DNA of 29,594 nt from JABCPE02 sp963520725 (GCA_963520725.1 CAUQSG010000012.1:1-29594); one strand, 5' to 3'; counted from the first letter of the stretch, positions 1 through 7,825 are shown. Notes: generated by a model from the letters alone, not told the origin. Numbers and translations are program-made.

Positions 1-372
1 AAACTCGTTTCTGATGCGTGTTTTCTTGCTGGACTTAGAAAGTTAGAAACAGAATATAACGGCGAAAAACAGGAAGCATGGAGACCAAAACATGTTTTTC
101 ATTATATCCAATGGAAACACATTACGCCTGATTTCGTAGTGGATATTTCTGATTTTATGGAGAAGAAAATGGAAGTTTGTAAAGCCTACAAGACACAGCT
201 GTTTGATGCAAATTCCAAAGATCCAATAACACACACGGCAACCAAAGACTTTATGGAAAGTATCACATACAGGGCTCAGGACTTAGGAAGATTGAGCGGA
301 GTGGACTATGCAGAGGGCTTTGTGAGTGAGCGATTGCTAGCGTTTAAAAATTTTGATGGAATTATTTGGTAG
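1..372 (+). CDS. bshB1: Bacillithiol biosynthesis deacetylase BshB1, C-terminal part (5' end outside window)
   Basis: The reading frame is open from base 1 to a TAG at 370-372 and gives the last 123 residues of a protein. The tail, with TPDFVVDISDFMEKKMEV, a short linker, then YRAQDLGRLSGVDYAEGF, matches what I know of the C-terminus of BshB1, the Zn-dependent LmbE-family enzyme that deacetylates GlcNAc-malate to GlcN-malate in bacillithiol synthesis in the cytosol. The N-terminal metal-binding motifs (PxxDD type and HxxH) lie upstream of the window, so catalytic competence cannot be judged here. The stop codon overlaps the spacer of the promoter for the following tRNA-His gene. Alternative: another LmbE-family deacetylase, but the tail favours BshB1. 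Confidence 0.85.
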   Translation, partial: KLVSDACFLAGLRKLETEYNGEKQEAWRPKHVFHYIQWKHITPDFVVDISDFMEKKMEVCKAYKTQLFDANSKDPITHTATKDFMESITYRAQDLGRLSGVDYAEGFVSERLLAFKNFDGIIW

Positions 373-395
373 TAAAGAAAAAATTACTATCTTTG
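365..395 (+). promoter_or_regulatory. Bacteroidota-type promoter of tRNA-His
   Basis: A -33 box TTTG (365-368), a spacer of exactly 19 bases, and a -7 box TATCTTTG (388-395, consensus TAnnTTTG) lie 15 bases upstream of the tRNA. The -33 box falls within the last codons of bshB1. Confidence 0.75.
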
Positions 396-410
396 CACCG
401 CTTTATTATG

Positions 411-484
411 GTGGCTGTAGCTCAGTTGGTTAGAGCGTCAGATTGTGGTCCTGAAGGTCGCCGGTTCGATCCCGGTCAGCCACC
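411..484 (+). tRNA. tRNA-His (anticodon GTG)
   Basis: The cloverleaf can be folded by hand: acceptor GTGGCTG/CAGCCAC, D-arm GCTC/GAGC, anticodon stem TCAGA/CCTGA around loop TTGTGGT, T-arm GCCGG-TTCGATC-CCGGT. The anticodon GTG reads His codons. A G at 410 faces C484 and supplies the G-1:C73 pair that is the identity element of bacterial tRNA-His. The bases after C484 are CAC, so CCA is not encoded and must be added after transcription. Confidence 0.97.
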
Positions 485-490
485 CACAAA

Positions 491-522
491 AAAACACATT
501 CCATTTGGAATGTGTTTTTTTT
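491..522. terminator. Bidirectional intrinsic terminator after tRNA-His and the convergent kinase gene
   Basis: Stem ACACATTCC (494-502) / GGAATGTGT (507-515) with loop ATTT has a T-run on the plus side and an A-run before the stem, which gives a T-run on the minus strand. It can therefore end both tRNA-His and the leftward kinase gene that stops at 540. Confidence 0.85.
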
Positions 523-539
523 ATTTATCGAAATTCTTC

Positions 540-1397
540 TTATTTCAAAATATATTTTTGGTGGTATTTTACTAGATTTTCTATGGGCTTTTGTACGATA
601 GTTCCCACATTTAGGCGATAGTAAGAAGCCACAGACCTTAAAATATCTTGGTAGATATAGGATATGGAACCTACGAAATTGATTTCGCAAGAGAAACAGT
701 TTTTATACGGAAGAATGTGATATTCGAAGAACCTTTTCATTTCTTGGAATACTAGATTTTGTAGGTAAGGATGGTTTTTCCTTTCGGCTACGAATTTATT
801 GAAAGAAGCCAAATAAGAGTTCGCCATAGGAGAGTGGTAGATTTTTTGGATAAGATCAGCAGCAGAGAGCTGGTAGGTCTGCTCAAAATCATCAGCCAAG
901 TCCTTTGGTAGTTTTTTCATGAAAAAATCCCTTACAACAGCTTTTCCGATGGCGCTTCCGCTTCCTTCGTCTCCCAGCATATGCCCTAGTGAAGGGAGTT
1001 CTCTGTGTAGTGTTTGTCCATCAAAGAGGCAGGAATTAGACCCTGTTCCTAAAATACATACAATGGCTGGAGTACCCTGATAAGCGGCATAAGCAGCAGC
1101 TGTAAGGTCTTCTTGCACAGAGATTTCTGCATTAGGGAAGACTTTTTGGATTTCGCTTTTTACGATTTTTTTATTTTCGTCAAAACCACAGCCCGCACCA
1201 TAGAAATAGATATTTTTAAGGTCGTTTTTGATTTTTATAAGGTCTGGATTTTTTTCTATTTCGTTGGCTATTTTATCATGTGCTATGATATTAGGATTTA
1301 GCCCAATGGTCTGTGTTTTCAGCAGTATTTCTTTGCCGTTTTCTTGTAAAAGAACCCAATCACATTTGGTGGCTCCGCCATCTACGATTGCAATCAT
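540..1397 (-). CDS. BadF/BadG/BcrA/BcrD-type ATPase, probable N-acetylglucosamine (amino sugar) kinase
   Basis: The 285-residue protein starts with MIAIVDGGATKCDW, the phosphate-1 loop (DGGATK) of the ASKHA sugar-kinase fold. It continues with ILGTGSNS (phosphate-2 type) and LGDEGSGSAIGK, the motif typical of the BadF/GlcNAc-kinase family. I chose the ATG at 1397 because the glycine-rich loop normally sits within the first ten residues; the frame is open 19 codons further upstream, but that stretch (MIKIKKLFLIFVPKKLHKN) has no family character. Likely role: ATP-dependent phosphorylation of GlcNAc or a related cell-wall sugar in the cytosol. The substrate is inferred from the family, not from specific residues. 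It is divergent from an operon that holds an FHS sugar transporter. No convincing promoter was found upstream. Confidence 0.82.
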   Translation of the reverse strand: MIAIVDGGATKCDWVLLQENGKEILLKTQTIGLNPNIIAHDKIANEIEKNPDLIKIKNDLKNIYFYGAGCGFDENKKIVKSEIQKVFPNAEISVQEDLTAAAYAAYQGTPAIVCILGTGSNSCLFDGQTLHRELPSLGHMLGDEGSGSAIGKAVVRDFFMKKLPKDLADDFEQTYQLSAADLIQKIYHSPMANSYLASFNKFVAERKNHPYLQNLVFQEMKRFFEYHILPYKNCFSCEINFVGSISYIYQDILRSVASYYRLNVGTIVQKPIENLVKYHQKYILK

Positions 1398-1496
1398 ATT
1401 TTTGTGTAATTTTTTGGGAACGAAAATAAGGAATAATTTTTTAATTTTAATCAAAATCCACTGCGAATCTTTTTTTACTCAAATGAATTAAAAGTT

Positions 1497-1504
1497 TAAA
1501 TTTG
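1497..1504 (+). promoter_or_regulatory. Candidate -7 box upstream of plsC
   Basis: TAAATTTG matches TAnnTTTG. The expected -33 position (1474-1477) reads TTTA, one mismatch. It would start transcription about 75 bases before the plsC start codon and is the only good box in this divergent gap. Confidence 0.4.
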
Positions 1505-1587
1505 CCCTCATAAAACGAAATGAATGATTTTAAACCAAAATAAATATTTTTTTCTTTTAGTTTAAAATAATATTAACGGATAAATTA

Positions 1588-2316
1588 TTGATATTGAAAA
1601 AGATACTTGTTTATATCTGGCGAGGCTGGTTTGTGCTTTTAGGAATAGTTTTGACGCTATTTTTTGGTTTTTTTGTTTATTTTTTAGCATTAAACGACAG
1701 ATATACCAAACAATGCCACAAGCTGATAAGAATGTGGTGTCTTGGGATGTTTTATGGAATGGGTTTTCGGTATGATTTTATAAAAGAAACTAAAAAAAAT
1801 ATAGACCCTAATAAACAGTACATCATCATAGCCAATCATACCTCCATGATAGATGTGATGCTTCCGTGTATTCTGCATCCAGAGCATCCTATTTGTTTTG
1901 TAGGGAAGAAAGAATTGGAAAAAATTCCTATCTTTGGCTCTATCTACAAAAGGGTATTTGTAAGCGTGGATAGAAGCGACCCAAAAAGCAGGGCGGATGT
2001 CTATACCAAGTGTGCAGAGCGCATAAAGGAAGGAAAAAGTATAGCGATTTTCCCAGAGGGAGGCGTTCCAGATGACACCTCTATCGTGCTGGATAATTTC
2101 AAAAACGGGGCTTTTTCTATGGCAGTGGAGCATCAGGTGGAGATAGTGGTTTACACCTTTGTAGGATTAAAAGAAATGTTTCCTTTTGATAATAGTAAGG
2201 GATATCCTGGCAAGGTGAAGGTTTATTTAAATGATATACTAGAGCCTGATACGGATATGGAAACCCTGAAACAGAAGGCTTATGATATGATATTGAAAAC
2301 AATAGAAAAAAATTAA
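1588..2316 (+). CDS. plsC: 1-acyl-sn-glycerol-3-phosphate acyltransferase (PlsC-type)
   Basis: PlsC transfers an acyl chain to lysophosphatidate to make phosphatidate, the phospholipid precursor, at the inner membrane. The 242-residue protein has an N-terminal membrane helix (about residues 5-34), the catalytic NHTSMID (NHx4D type, residues 83-89) and FPEGGVP (about 155-161), both hallmarks of the glycerolipid acyltransferase family, in the usual order and spacing. No in-frame ATG exists: a TAG at 1558-1560 closes the frame, so the start must be TTG at 1588 or, giving MKKILVYIW, TTG at 1594. The gene leads an operon; the next start codon is 8 bases after its stop. Confidence 0.9.
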   Translation: MILKKILVYIWRGWFVLLGIVLTLFFGFFVYFLALNDRYTKQCHKLIRMWCLGMFYGMGFRYDFIKETKKNIDPNKQYIIIANHTSMIDVMLPCILHPEHPICFVGKKELEKIPIFGSIYKRVFVSVDRSDPKSRADVYTKCAERIKEGKSIAIFPEGGVPDDTSIVLDNFKNGAFSMAVEHQVEIVVYTFVGLKEMFPFDNSKGYPGKVKVYLNDILEPDTDMETLKQKAYDMILKTIEKN

Positions 2317-2324
2317 ATTTTGAT

Positions 2325-3764
2325 ATGAAACAGCAGGAGCAACAAACCAAGTGGTCGCAGTTTATTCCATTGATAAGTGTATTTTTCTTTTGGGGATTTG
2401 TGGCGGCGAGTAATGACATTCTGATCCCTGTATTTAAAAACAGTTTTACGCTTTCACAGCTGGAATCTCAGTTGGTGAATAACGCTTTCTATGCGGCGTA
2501 TTTCGTTGGCTCGTTGGTGTTTTTTATCATTTCAATGCGGGGTGATGTCCTCCAAAAATTTGGATACAAAAAAACTCTTGCTTTTGGGCTTTCTATCTCG
2601 GCTATGGGAGCGTTTTTGTTCGTGCCGGCAGCTTCTATGAATAATTATTGGATTTTTCTGACAGCCTTGTTTGTGGTTGGTTTAGGTTTTTCTGTCCAGC
2701 AGATAGTAGCCAATCCACTTGCCATAAAAATGGGTAGTCCAGAAACAGGAACACACCGCCTGACGATGGCTGGAGGAATCAATTCGCTGGGAACTACGAT
2801 AGGGCCAATTATCCTTGGAATTGCGATTTTTGGGAATCAAAATTCTTCATCAAGTCTTAATCTGAATGATGTCAAAATTCCTTTCGTTATTTTAGGATTG
2901 GCGTTTCTTTTAGTTGCCGCGTTTTTGATGTTTTCTAAAATAGAAGACCCGTCAAAAGAGGAAAAATCCCAAGAGGAAAGCGTAGAGGAAGGATTTAATA
3001 TATTGAAATACCCACAGCTGATGATGGGGATGCTGGCGATTTTCATTTATGTAGGAGTAGAGGTTTCTATCGTGAGTAATCTTCCTGCTTTGCTCAAAAC
3101 TTCGGAATTCGGGGGGCTTTTAGAGGAGAATTTAGCGCCGTTTATTTCGCTTTATTGGGGAAGTTTGATGATTGGCCGTTGGAATGGCGGAGTTAATGTA
3201 TTTGATTTCTCTAAATCTACCAATATGGTTCTAAAATTCATCGTGCCGTTTGTTGCCTTTGGAATTATCATAGGGGCTAATATTCTTAGCGGTAAAGATG
3301 TTTCTTCGTTTTATATTTATCCTGTGTGGATAGTTATTTTCGTGCTGATGAGCTTTTTAGGTGGCAAAAACGCAGGGAAAACCCTTATGATTTTTGGTTT
3401 GGCTGGGGTTCTGATGATGTTTTTTGGTTTGGTGTATCCAGACAAAGAAACAGCGAGATATTTCTTTATTTCAGGTGGTCTGTTCTGCTCTATCATGTGG
3501 CCTGCTATTTTTGACTTGGCGATTACAGGGCTTGGCAAAAACACGGGGAAGGCATCTTCTTTCTTGATAATGATGATTTTGGGTGGCGGGATTATTCCGC
3601 TGGTGCAGGGTGCGATTTGTGATTTTGATTTGAAAAACCCAAATGGAATTTTTGGGCTTTCATACACTCATTTTTCGTACATTATTCCGCTGTTTTGTTT
3701 CGCATATTTGGCGTTTTATGGATTTATAACGCCTAAGATTTTGAAAAAACAAGGCGCTGCTTAA
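2325..3764 (+). CDS. FHS-family sugar MFS transporter (FucP/NagP-like sugar:H+ symporter)
   Basis: The 479-residue protein has about 12 hydrophobic helices and the N-terminal signature of the fucose/glucose/galactose:H+ symporter family: FFFWGFVAASNDILIPVFK in helix 1, QLVNNAFYAAYFVGS in helix 2, then FVVGLGFSVQQIVANPL and GGINSLGTTIGP. A hydrophilic Glu/Lys/Ser loop (about residues 205-225) separates the two six-helix halves. It acts in the inner membrane, importing a monosaccharide with protons. The substrate cannot be read from sequence. The divergently placed amino-sugar kinase suggests GlcNAc, but adjacency alone is weak support because the two genes do not share an operon. Spacing to plsC (8 bases) and DUF3810 (20 bases) indicates cotranscription. 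Confidence 0.88.
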   Translation: MKQQEQQTKWSQFIPLISVFFFWGFVAASNDILIPVFKNSFTLSQLESQLVNNAFYAAYFVGSLVFFIISMRGDVLQKFGYKKTLAFGLSISAMGAFLFVPAASMNNYWIFLTALFVVGLGFSVQQIVANPLAIKMGSPETGTHRLTMAGGINSLGTTIGPIILGIAIFGNQNSSSSLNLNDVKIPFVILGLAFLLVAAFLMFSKIEDPSKEEKSQEESVEEGFNILKYPQLMMGMLAIFIYVGVEVSIVSNLPALLKTSEFGGLLEENLAPFISLYWGSLMIGRWNGGVNVFDFSKSTNMVLKFIVPFVAFGIIIGANILSGKDVSSFYIYPVWIVIFVLMSFLGGKNAGKTLMIFGLAGVLMMFFGLVYPDKETARYFFISGGLFCSIMWPAIFDLAITGLGKNTGKASSFLIMMILGGGIIPLVQGAICDFDLKNPNGIFGLSYTHFSYIIPLFCFAYLAFYGFITPKILKKQGAA

Positions 3765-3784
3765 TCATTAAAAATAAAATAAAA

Positions 3785-4834
3785 ATGTTGTCAAAGAGAA
3801 GATTTTGGGTAGGTTTGTTCGTTATTCAGATTCTTCTCTTTTATCTGTTTTCTCGGTGGGGTGGAGCGGTCTATTTCGTTGATTTTCTTTTTGAACAAAA
3901 GAAATATCTTTTTCAGTCCCTTTTTTCCAAAATTCCTTTTTCGTTAGGGGATGTTGTTTATTTTGTTTTGGGACTGCTTTTGTTTTTTAGCCTTTTCAAA
4001 TTATTTAATCCTAAAACAAGAAAAGTGTATTCATTACGGCTTTTGAAGGGGCTTAATGTTTTTTATTTCGTTTATCAGTTGGTTTGGGGGATGACTTATT
4101 TTCAGCGACCGATTGTTTTGGCTTTGGATGAAAAAGAGCCGCAAATTACAGAAATAAAAGCCCTCGTACTGAAATATTTACATCAAGCGAAGCATACTAG
4201 AACGCTCGTAAAAGAGGACGGGAAAGGTGTTTTTCAGATTCAGGATTTAGAAAAAATAAAACGAGAAATCCTCTCTCGGCAGAAAAGGATTCAAGCTTTT
4301 TTAGGAAATAAAATTTCTACGGGGGTTGATAATTTTAAACCAAGTTTGTATTCTGGATTTATGAATTATACGGGGGTTCTAGGGTATTACAATCCGTTCA
4401 GCACAGAGGCGCAGTATAATTCTCATCTTCCGCACACCTATCTTCCTTTTACTTTGTCCCATGAGTCTGCCCATCAGCTGGGGTTTGCCCGTGAGCAGGA
4501 GGCTAATTTTGTGGGATATCTGCTGGGAATTAGCTCCGAAAATCCAGAGTTGAGATACAGCACAGAATATTTTGCTTTAAAGAGTCTGCTCAGAGCTTTA
4601 GCCACAGAAGATGAAGATTTTGTGAAAACAGCAATAGCGCAATACAGCGATGAAATGAAGAGGGATTATCAGGCGGAGAAAGATTTTGTGGCGGAATATC
4701 AAGGGATGATGAACACATTTTTTGCATTTACAAATGACCTGTTTTTGAAGACAAATCAGCAGGAAGGAGCCGTTACTTACAGCTATTTTGTGGATTTATT
4801 GGTTCGTTATGAAAGGATGAATCTCGACAAATAA
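3785..4834 (+). CDS. DUF3810 membrane protein, putative zinc metalloprotease
   Basis: The 349-residue protein has two or three N-terminal hydrophobic segments (about residues 9-24, 55-70 and 82-98) followed by a soluble domain. At residues 226-230 it carries HESAH, an HExxH zinc-protease motif, continued by QLGFAREQEANF, where E237 or E239 could be the third metal ligand. This layout matches the Bacteroidota-specific DUF3810 family as I know it; its biological substrate is unknown. The sequence supports a membrane-anchored metallopeptidase, but activity is an inference. It is the last gene of the plsC operon, 20 bases after the sugar transporter, and is followed immediately by a hairpin at 4838-4860. 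Confidence 0.82.
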   Translation: MLSKRRFWVGLFVIQILLFYLFSRWGGAVYFVDFLFEQKKYLFQSLFSKIPFSLGDVVYFVLGLLLFFSLFKLFNPKTRKVYSLRLLKGLNVFYFVYQLVWGMTYFQRPIVLALDEKEPQITEIKALVLKYLHQAKHTRTLVKEDGKGVFQIQDLEKIKREILSRQKRIQAFLGNKISTGVDNFKPSLYSGFMNYTGVLGYYNPFSTEAQYNSHLPHTYLPFTLSHESAHQLGFAREQEANFVGYLLGISSENPELRYSTEYFALKSLLRALATEDEDFVKTAIAQYSDEMKRDYQAEKDFVAEYQGMMNTFFAFTNDLFLKTNQQEGAVTYSYFVDLLVRYERMNLDK

Positions 4835-4922
4835 AAACCCTCATATTTAGTATATGAGGGCAAAAACACAAATGATGAAAAAATTATTACTTTTAGCAAT
4901 GCCTAACAGGCTTTTTAAAAGG
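4833..4922 (-). ncRNA. Hypothetical leftward small RNA (promoter box plus terminator, no ORF)
   Basis: On the minus strand a -7-like box TACTTTTG (plus CAAAAGTA, 4928-4935) has TTTT at the expected -33 position (4955-4958, 19-base spacer). A start near 4922 would give an RNA of about 85-90 bases ending at the hairpin 4838-4860 and its T-run. The RNA would carry a small 5' hairpin (GCCT/AGGC around GTT, 4901-4911) and would be antisense to the first half of the small ORF at 4872-4973. No conserved RNA family is recognised. Existence is inferred only from these signals. Confidence 0.3.
4838..4860 (-). terminator. Strong hairpin whose T-run lies on the minus strand
   Basis: Nine-base stem CCCTCATAT / ATATGAGGG with loop TTAGT, four bases after the DUF3810 stop. 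On the plus strand it is followed by CAAAAACAC, with no T-run. On the minus strand it is followed by TTTTTATTT. The polarity therefore fits termination of a leftward transcript better than of the DUF3810 operon, although it may serve as a weak 3' stabiliser for the latter. Confidence 0.6.
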
Positions 4923-4973
4923 GTGAGCAAAAGTAACAATAAATTTTATAATAAAAAAATAATTTCACGATAA
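4872..4973 (+). CDS. Possible 33-residue basic peptide, unknown
   Basis: ATG ATG opens a 33-codon frame ending at TAA (4971-4973). The peptide begins MMKKLLLLAMPNRLF and is then strongly basic (many K, R and N), ending in ISR. It has a short hydrophobic patch but no convincing full membrane helix, and no lipobox. No family is recognised and no clear plus-strand promoter precedes it; it could be translated from DUF3810 read-through. In such AT-rich DNA a 33-codon ORF may be chance. Its interest lies in its overlap with the candidate antisense RNA on the other strand. Confidence 0.25.
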   Translation: MMKKLLLLAMPNRLFKRVSKSNNKFYNKKIISR

Positions 4974-5064
4974 ATTGTTTAATTTTTTGATTAAATAAAA
5001 ATATTTTGAATGAATATCTTTTAAAGGATTTATTCTATAATTTATATGTTTATTTGTTTAACTT

Positions 5065-5095
5065 TTTGCGAGGTGAACAAATTCTTATATTTTTA
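5065..5095 (+). promoter_or_regulatory. Candidate upstream promoter of alaS
   Basis: TTTG (5065-5068), exactly 19 bases, then TATTTTTA (5088-5095), one mismatch to TAnnTTTG. It would give a 5' leader of about 125 bases. Confidence 0.35.
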
Positions 5096-5194
5096 GATAG
5101 AAATAGAAATTTTATAAACAAATTTTGTGTCCTTTCATTCCTTTTTTATGTTATATTTTTAAAAAGAATAATGGAAAGAAACCGATAATTTTCT

Positions 5195-5202
5195 TACTTT
5201 TG
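5195..5202 (+). promoter_or_regulatory. Candidate proximal -7 box of alaS
   Basis: TACTTTTG is a perfect TAnnTTTG box 25 bases before the alaS ATG. The expected -33 position reads TGGA and is poor. It would leave a leader of about 20 bases. Confidence 0.5.
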
Positions 5203-5227
5203 TCACCATTAGTGAAAAATTAGAATT

Positions 5228-7825
5228 ATGACTTCGAAAGAAATACGCCAGAAATTTTTAGAATTTTTTAAAAGCAAAGAGCATGAGATAGTGCCTTCTG
5301 CACCTATCGTTTTGAAAGATGACCCTACGCTGATGTTTTCCAACTCGGGGATGACTCAGTTTAAGGACTTTTTTCTCGGATACAAAGAGCCGAAATCTGT
5401 CCGTGTAGCCGATACACAAAAGTGTTTGAGAGTTTCAGGAAAGCATAATGATTTAGATGATGTAGGGCGTGACACCTATCACCATACGATGTTCGAGATG
5501 CTGGGGAACTGGTCTTTTGGGGATTATTTCAAAAAAGAAGCGATTGCTTGGGCGTGGGAACTTTTGACCGAAGTTTATAAAATTCCGAAAGAAAATCTGT
5601 ATGTGACGATTTTTGAAGGAGATGCTTCTGAAAACTTAGAAAGAGACCAAGATGCATACGATTTTTGGAAAGAACATATCGATGAAAGCCGAATAATAAA
5701 CGGAAACAAAAAAGATAATTTTTGGGAAATGGGTGAGCAGGGGCCATGCGGGCCATGTTCCGAAATTCATGTGGATTTGAGAAGTGAAGATGAAAAAGCC
5801 AGAGTTTCAGGAAAAGATTTGGTAAATAATGACCATCCGCAGGTAGTGGAGATTTGGAATCTTGTATTTATGGAGTTTAACCGAAAAGCAGATGGTTCAT
5901 TAGAAAAATTACCAAAACAGAATGTAGATACAGGGATGGGCTTTGAGCGTCTTTGTATGGCACTTCAGGGGAAATCTTCTAACTATGATACGGATGTTTT
6001 CACGCCTTTGATAGAGAAAGTAGAGGAGCTTTCAGGGAAAAAATATACAGGGAAACTGGATGATGAAAAGGATATTGCCATTCGTGTGATTGTAGACCAT
6101 ATTCGTGCGGTTTCTTTTGCTATCGCTGACGGGCAGCTTCCTTCCAATGGTGGAGCAGGATATGTTATCAGAAGAATTTTGAGAAGGGCGATCCGCTACG
6201 CATTTACTTTCCTTGGGCAGAAAGAACCATTTATTTACAAATTGGTGGCTACACTTGCTCAGCAGATGGGAGGAGCTTTCCCAGAGCTGGACAAGCAGTA
6301 TGAATTGATTAAAAATGTGATAAAAGAAGAGGAAAATTCATTCTTGAGAACTCTGGAACAAGGGCTTCTCATGCTGGATACGATGATGAATAACGCAACT
6401 GAAAAAGTGATTTCAGGGAGCAAGGCGTTTGAGCTGTATGACACTTATGGTTTCCCGATAGACCTTACGGCACTTATCCTCACGGAGAAAGGTTTCACTT
6501 TGGATGAAAAAGGTTTTGAAGAAGAATTGCAAAAACAAAAAGAACGCTCTCGTGCTGCGGCACAGATGAAAACTGATGACTGGGTGGTTCTTCGTGAGGA
6601 TGATGAGGAAGAGTTCATTGGGTACGATACTTTGGAGGGAATAGTTCGTGTGACTAAATACAGAAAAGTAGAAAGCCAAAAAGATGGAACGCTTTATCAT
6701 TTGGTGTTTAATGTTACTCCGTTTTATCCAGAAGGAGGAGGGCAGGTAGGAGACAAGGGGCTTTTGGTTTCTGCAAATGGCGATGTTACCTATATCATTG
6801 ATACTAAGAAAGAAAACAACTTGATAATTCATCTTTCTGAAACTTTACCAACGAATATAGATGAACCACTGAAGGCGGAAGTAAAAGGGAGAATCCTTGC
6901 AGAGGCGAATCACTCGGCTACGCACTTGCTGCATCAGGCGCTTAGAGAGGTTTTGGGGACGCATGTGGAGCAGAGAGGTTCTCGTGTAGATACGCAGTCT
7001 CTGAGATTTGACTTTTCTCATTTCCAAAAAATGACCGATGAGGAAATTTGCGAAGTTGAAAAAAGAGTAAATGAGAGAATTCACCAAAAAATAGCGCTTC
7101 AAGAGCATAGAAATATCACCATGCAGCAGGCGATGGATGCTGGTGCGATGGCGCTTTTCGGGGAGAAATACGGAGACAGAGTTCGTATGATTCAGTTTGG
7201 AGAAAGTAAAGAACTTTGCGGGGGAACGCATGTGAAAAATACATCGGATATTTGGTATTTTAAAATCGTTTCTGAAGGAGCAGTAGCAGCAGGAATCCGC
7301 CGTGTGGAAGCCATTACGAGAGATAGAGTGAGACAGTATTTCTCTGATTTGGAAGAACAAGCGGACAAACTTTCAGAACTACTAAAATCCAAAGATTTGG
7401 TAAAACAAGTAGAAAAATTATTGGAAGAAAATAATGCTCTGAAAGCTGAAATAGAAGCTTTGAAAAAAGAAAAAGCAAAAGGAGAAATCCAAAACTGGAA
7501 GAACGATTTCCTAGATAAAGGAGACAAAAAACTTTTGGTAAAGAGAACATCTCTGGATGCAGGAACTGTGAAAGATATTGTCTTCCAGCTGAAAAAAGAA
7601 GTTCCGCATTCTGTGGTAGTTATCCTTTCTGATGCTGGGGAAAAACCAATGCTTACAGTAGGGGTTTCGGCTGATATTGAGGATAAATATCATGCAGGAA
7701 ACATCGTGAAAGACCTTGCGAAAGAAATCCAAGGCGGTGGCGGTGGAAACCCAGGCTTTGCGACTGCGGGCGGGAAAAACCTAGGCGGCTTAGCCAATGC
7801 AGAGAAAAAAGCATTAGAACTATAA
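5228..7825 (+). CDS. alaS: Alanine--tRNA ligase
   Basis: The 865-residue protein attaches alanine to tRNA-Ala in the cytosol and edits mischarged Ser/Gly. In order: the class II catalytic core from the N-terminus with SNSGMTQFKDFFLG and the AlaRS-typical MFEMLGNWSFGDYFK; the tRNA-recognition domain including GYVIRRILRRAIRY; the editing domain with zinc ligands HSATH (562-566) and CGGTH (664-668); a coiled-coil linker rich in K/E (about 695-745); and the glycine-rich C-Ala domain with GGGGGNPGFATAGG near the end. Length and domain order are those of a full bacterial AlaRS. ATG at 5228 is the natural start (MTSKEIRQKFLEFF). It appears monocistronic, ending at a strong terminator. Confidence 0.98.
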   Translation: MTSKEIRQKFLEFFKSKEHEIVPSAPIVLKDDPTLMFSNSGMTQFKDFFLGYKEPKSVRVADTQKCLRVSGKHNDLDDVGRDTYHHTMFEMLGNWSFGDYFKKEAIAWAWELLTEVYKIPKENLYVTIFEGDASENLERDQDAYDFWKEHIDESRIINGNKKDNFWEMGEQGPCGPCSEIHVDLRSEDEKARVSGKDLVNNDHPQVVEIWNLVFMEFNRKADGSLEKLPKQNVDTGMGFERLCMALQGKSSNYDTDVFTPLIEKVEELSGKKYTGKLDDEKDIAIRVIVDHIRAVSFAIADGQLPSNGGAGYVIRRILRRAIRYAFTFLGQKEPFIYKLVATLAQQMGGAFPELDKQYELIKNVIKEEENSFLRTLEQGLLMLDTMMNNATEKVISGSKAFELYDTYGFPIDLTALILTEKGFTLDEKGFEEELQKQKERSRAAAQMKTDDWVVLREDDEEEFIGYDTLEGIVRVTKYRKVESQKDGTLYHLVFNVTPFYPEGGGQVGDKGLLVSANGDVTYIIDTKKENNLIIHLSETLPTNIDEPLKAEVKGRILAEANHSATHLLHQALREVLGTHVEQRGSRVDTQSLRFDFSHFQKMTDEEICEVEKRVNERIHQKIALQEHRNITMQQAMDAGAMALFGEKYGDRVRMIQFGESKELCGGTHVKNTSDIWYFKIVSEGAVAAGIRRVEAITRDRVRQYFSDLEEQADKLSELLKSKDLVKQVEKLLEENNALKAEIEALKKEKAKGEIQNWKNDFLDKGDKKLLVKRTSLDAGTVKDIVFQLKKEVPHSVVVILSDAGEKPMLTVGVSADIEDKYHAGNIVKDLAKEIQGGGGGNPGFATAGGKNLGGLANAEKKALEL

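Larger units (their letters stand above)
4835..5227. other. 393-base intergenic region between DUF3810 and alaS
   Basis: Very AT-rich. It holds the hairpin at 4838-4860, the small ORF 4872-4973, an inverted repeat (TTACTTTT 4887-4894 with GC at 4896-4897, against GCAAAAGTAA 4927-4936) enclosing a GCCT/AGGC hairpin, and promoter-like boxes near alaS. From about 4974 to 5060 I see nothing beyond AT-rich sequence. Confidence 0.7.

Noticed and set aside
366..575. ORF across tRNA-His on the plus strand, and a minus-strand ORF 430-690
   Set aside because: They overlap the tRNA, its terminator and the end of the kinase gene; no protein character.
5006..5188. 60-codon plus-strand ORF in the gap before alaS
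   Set aside because: It needs a TTG start, has a composition typical of translated AT-rich noncoding DNA (I, F, L, N, Y), and runs through the likely alaS promoter region.
6413..7360. Long minus-strand ORFs inside alaS
   Set aside because: They lie fully within a well-supported essential gene and have no family features.
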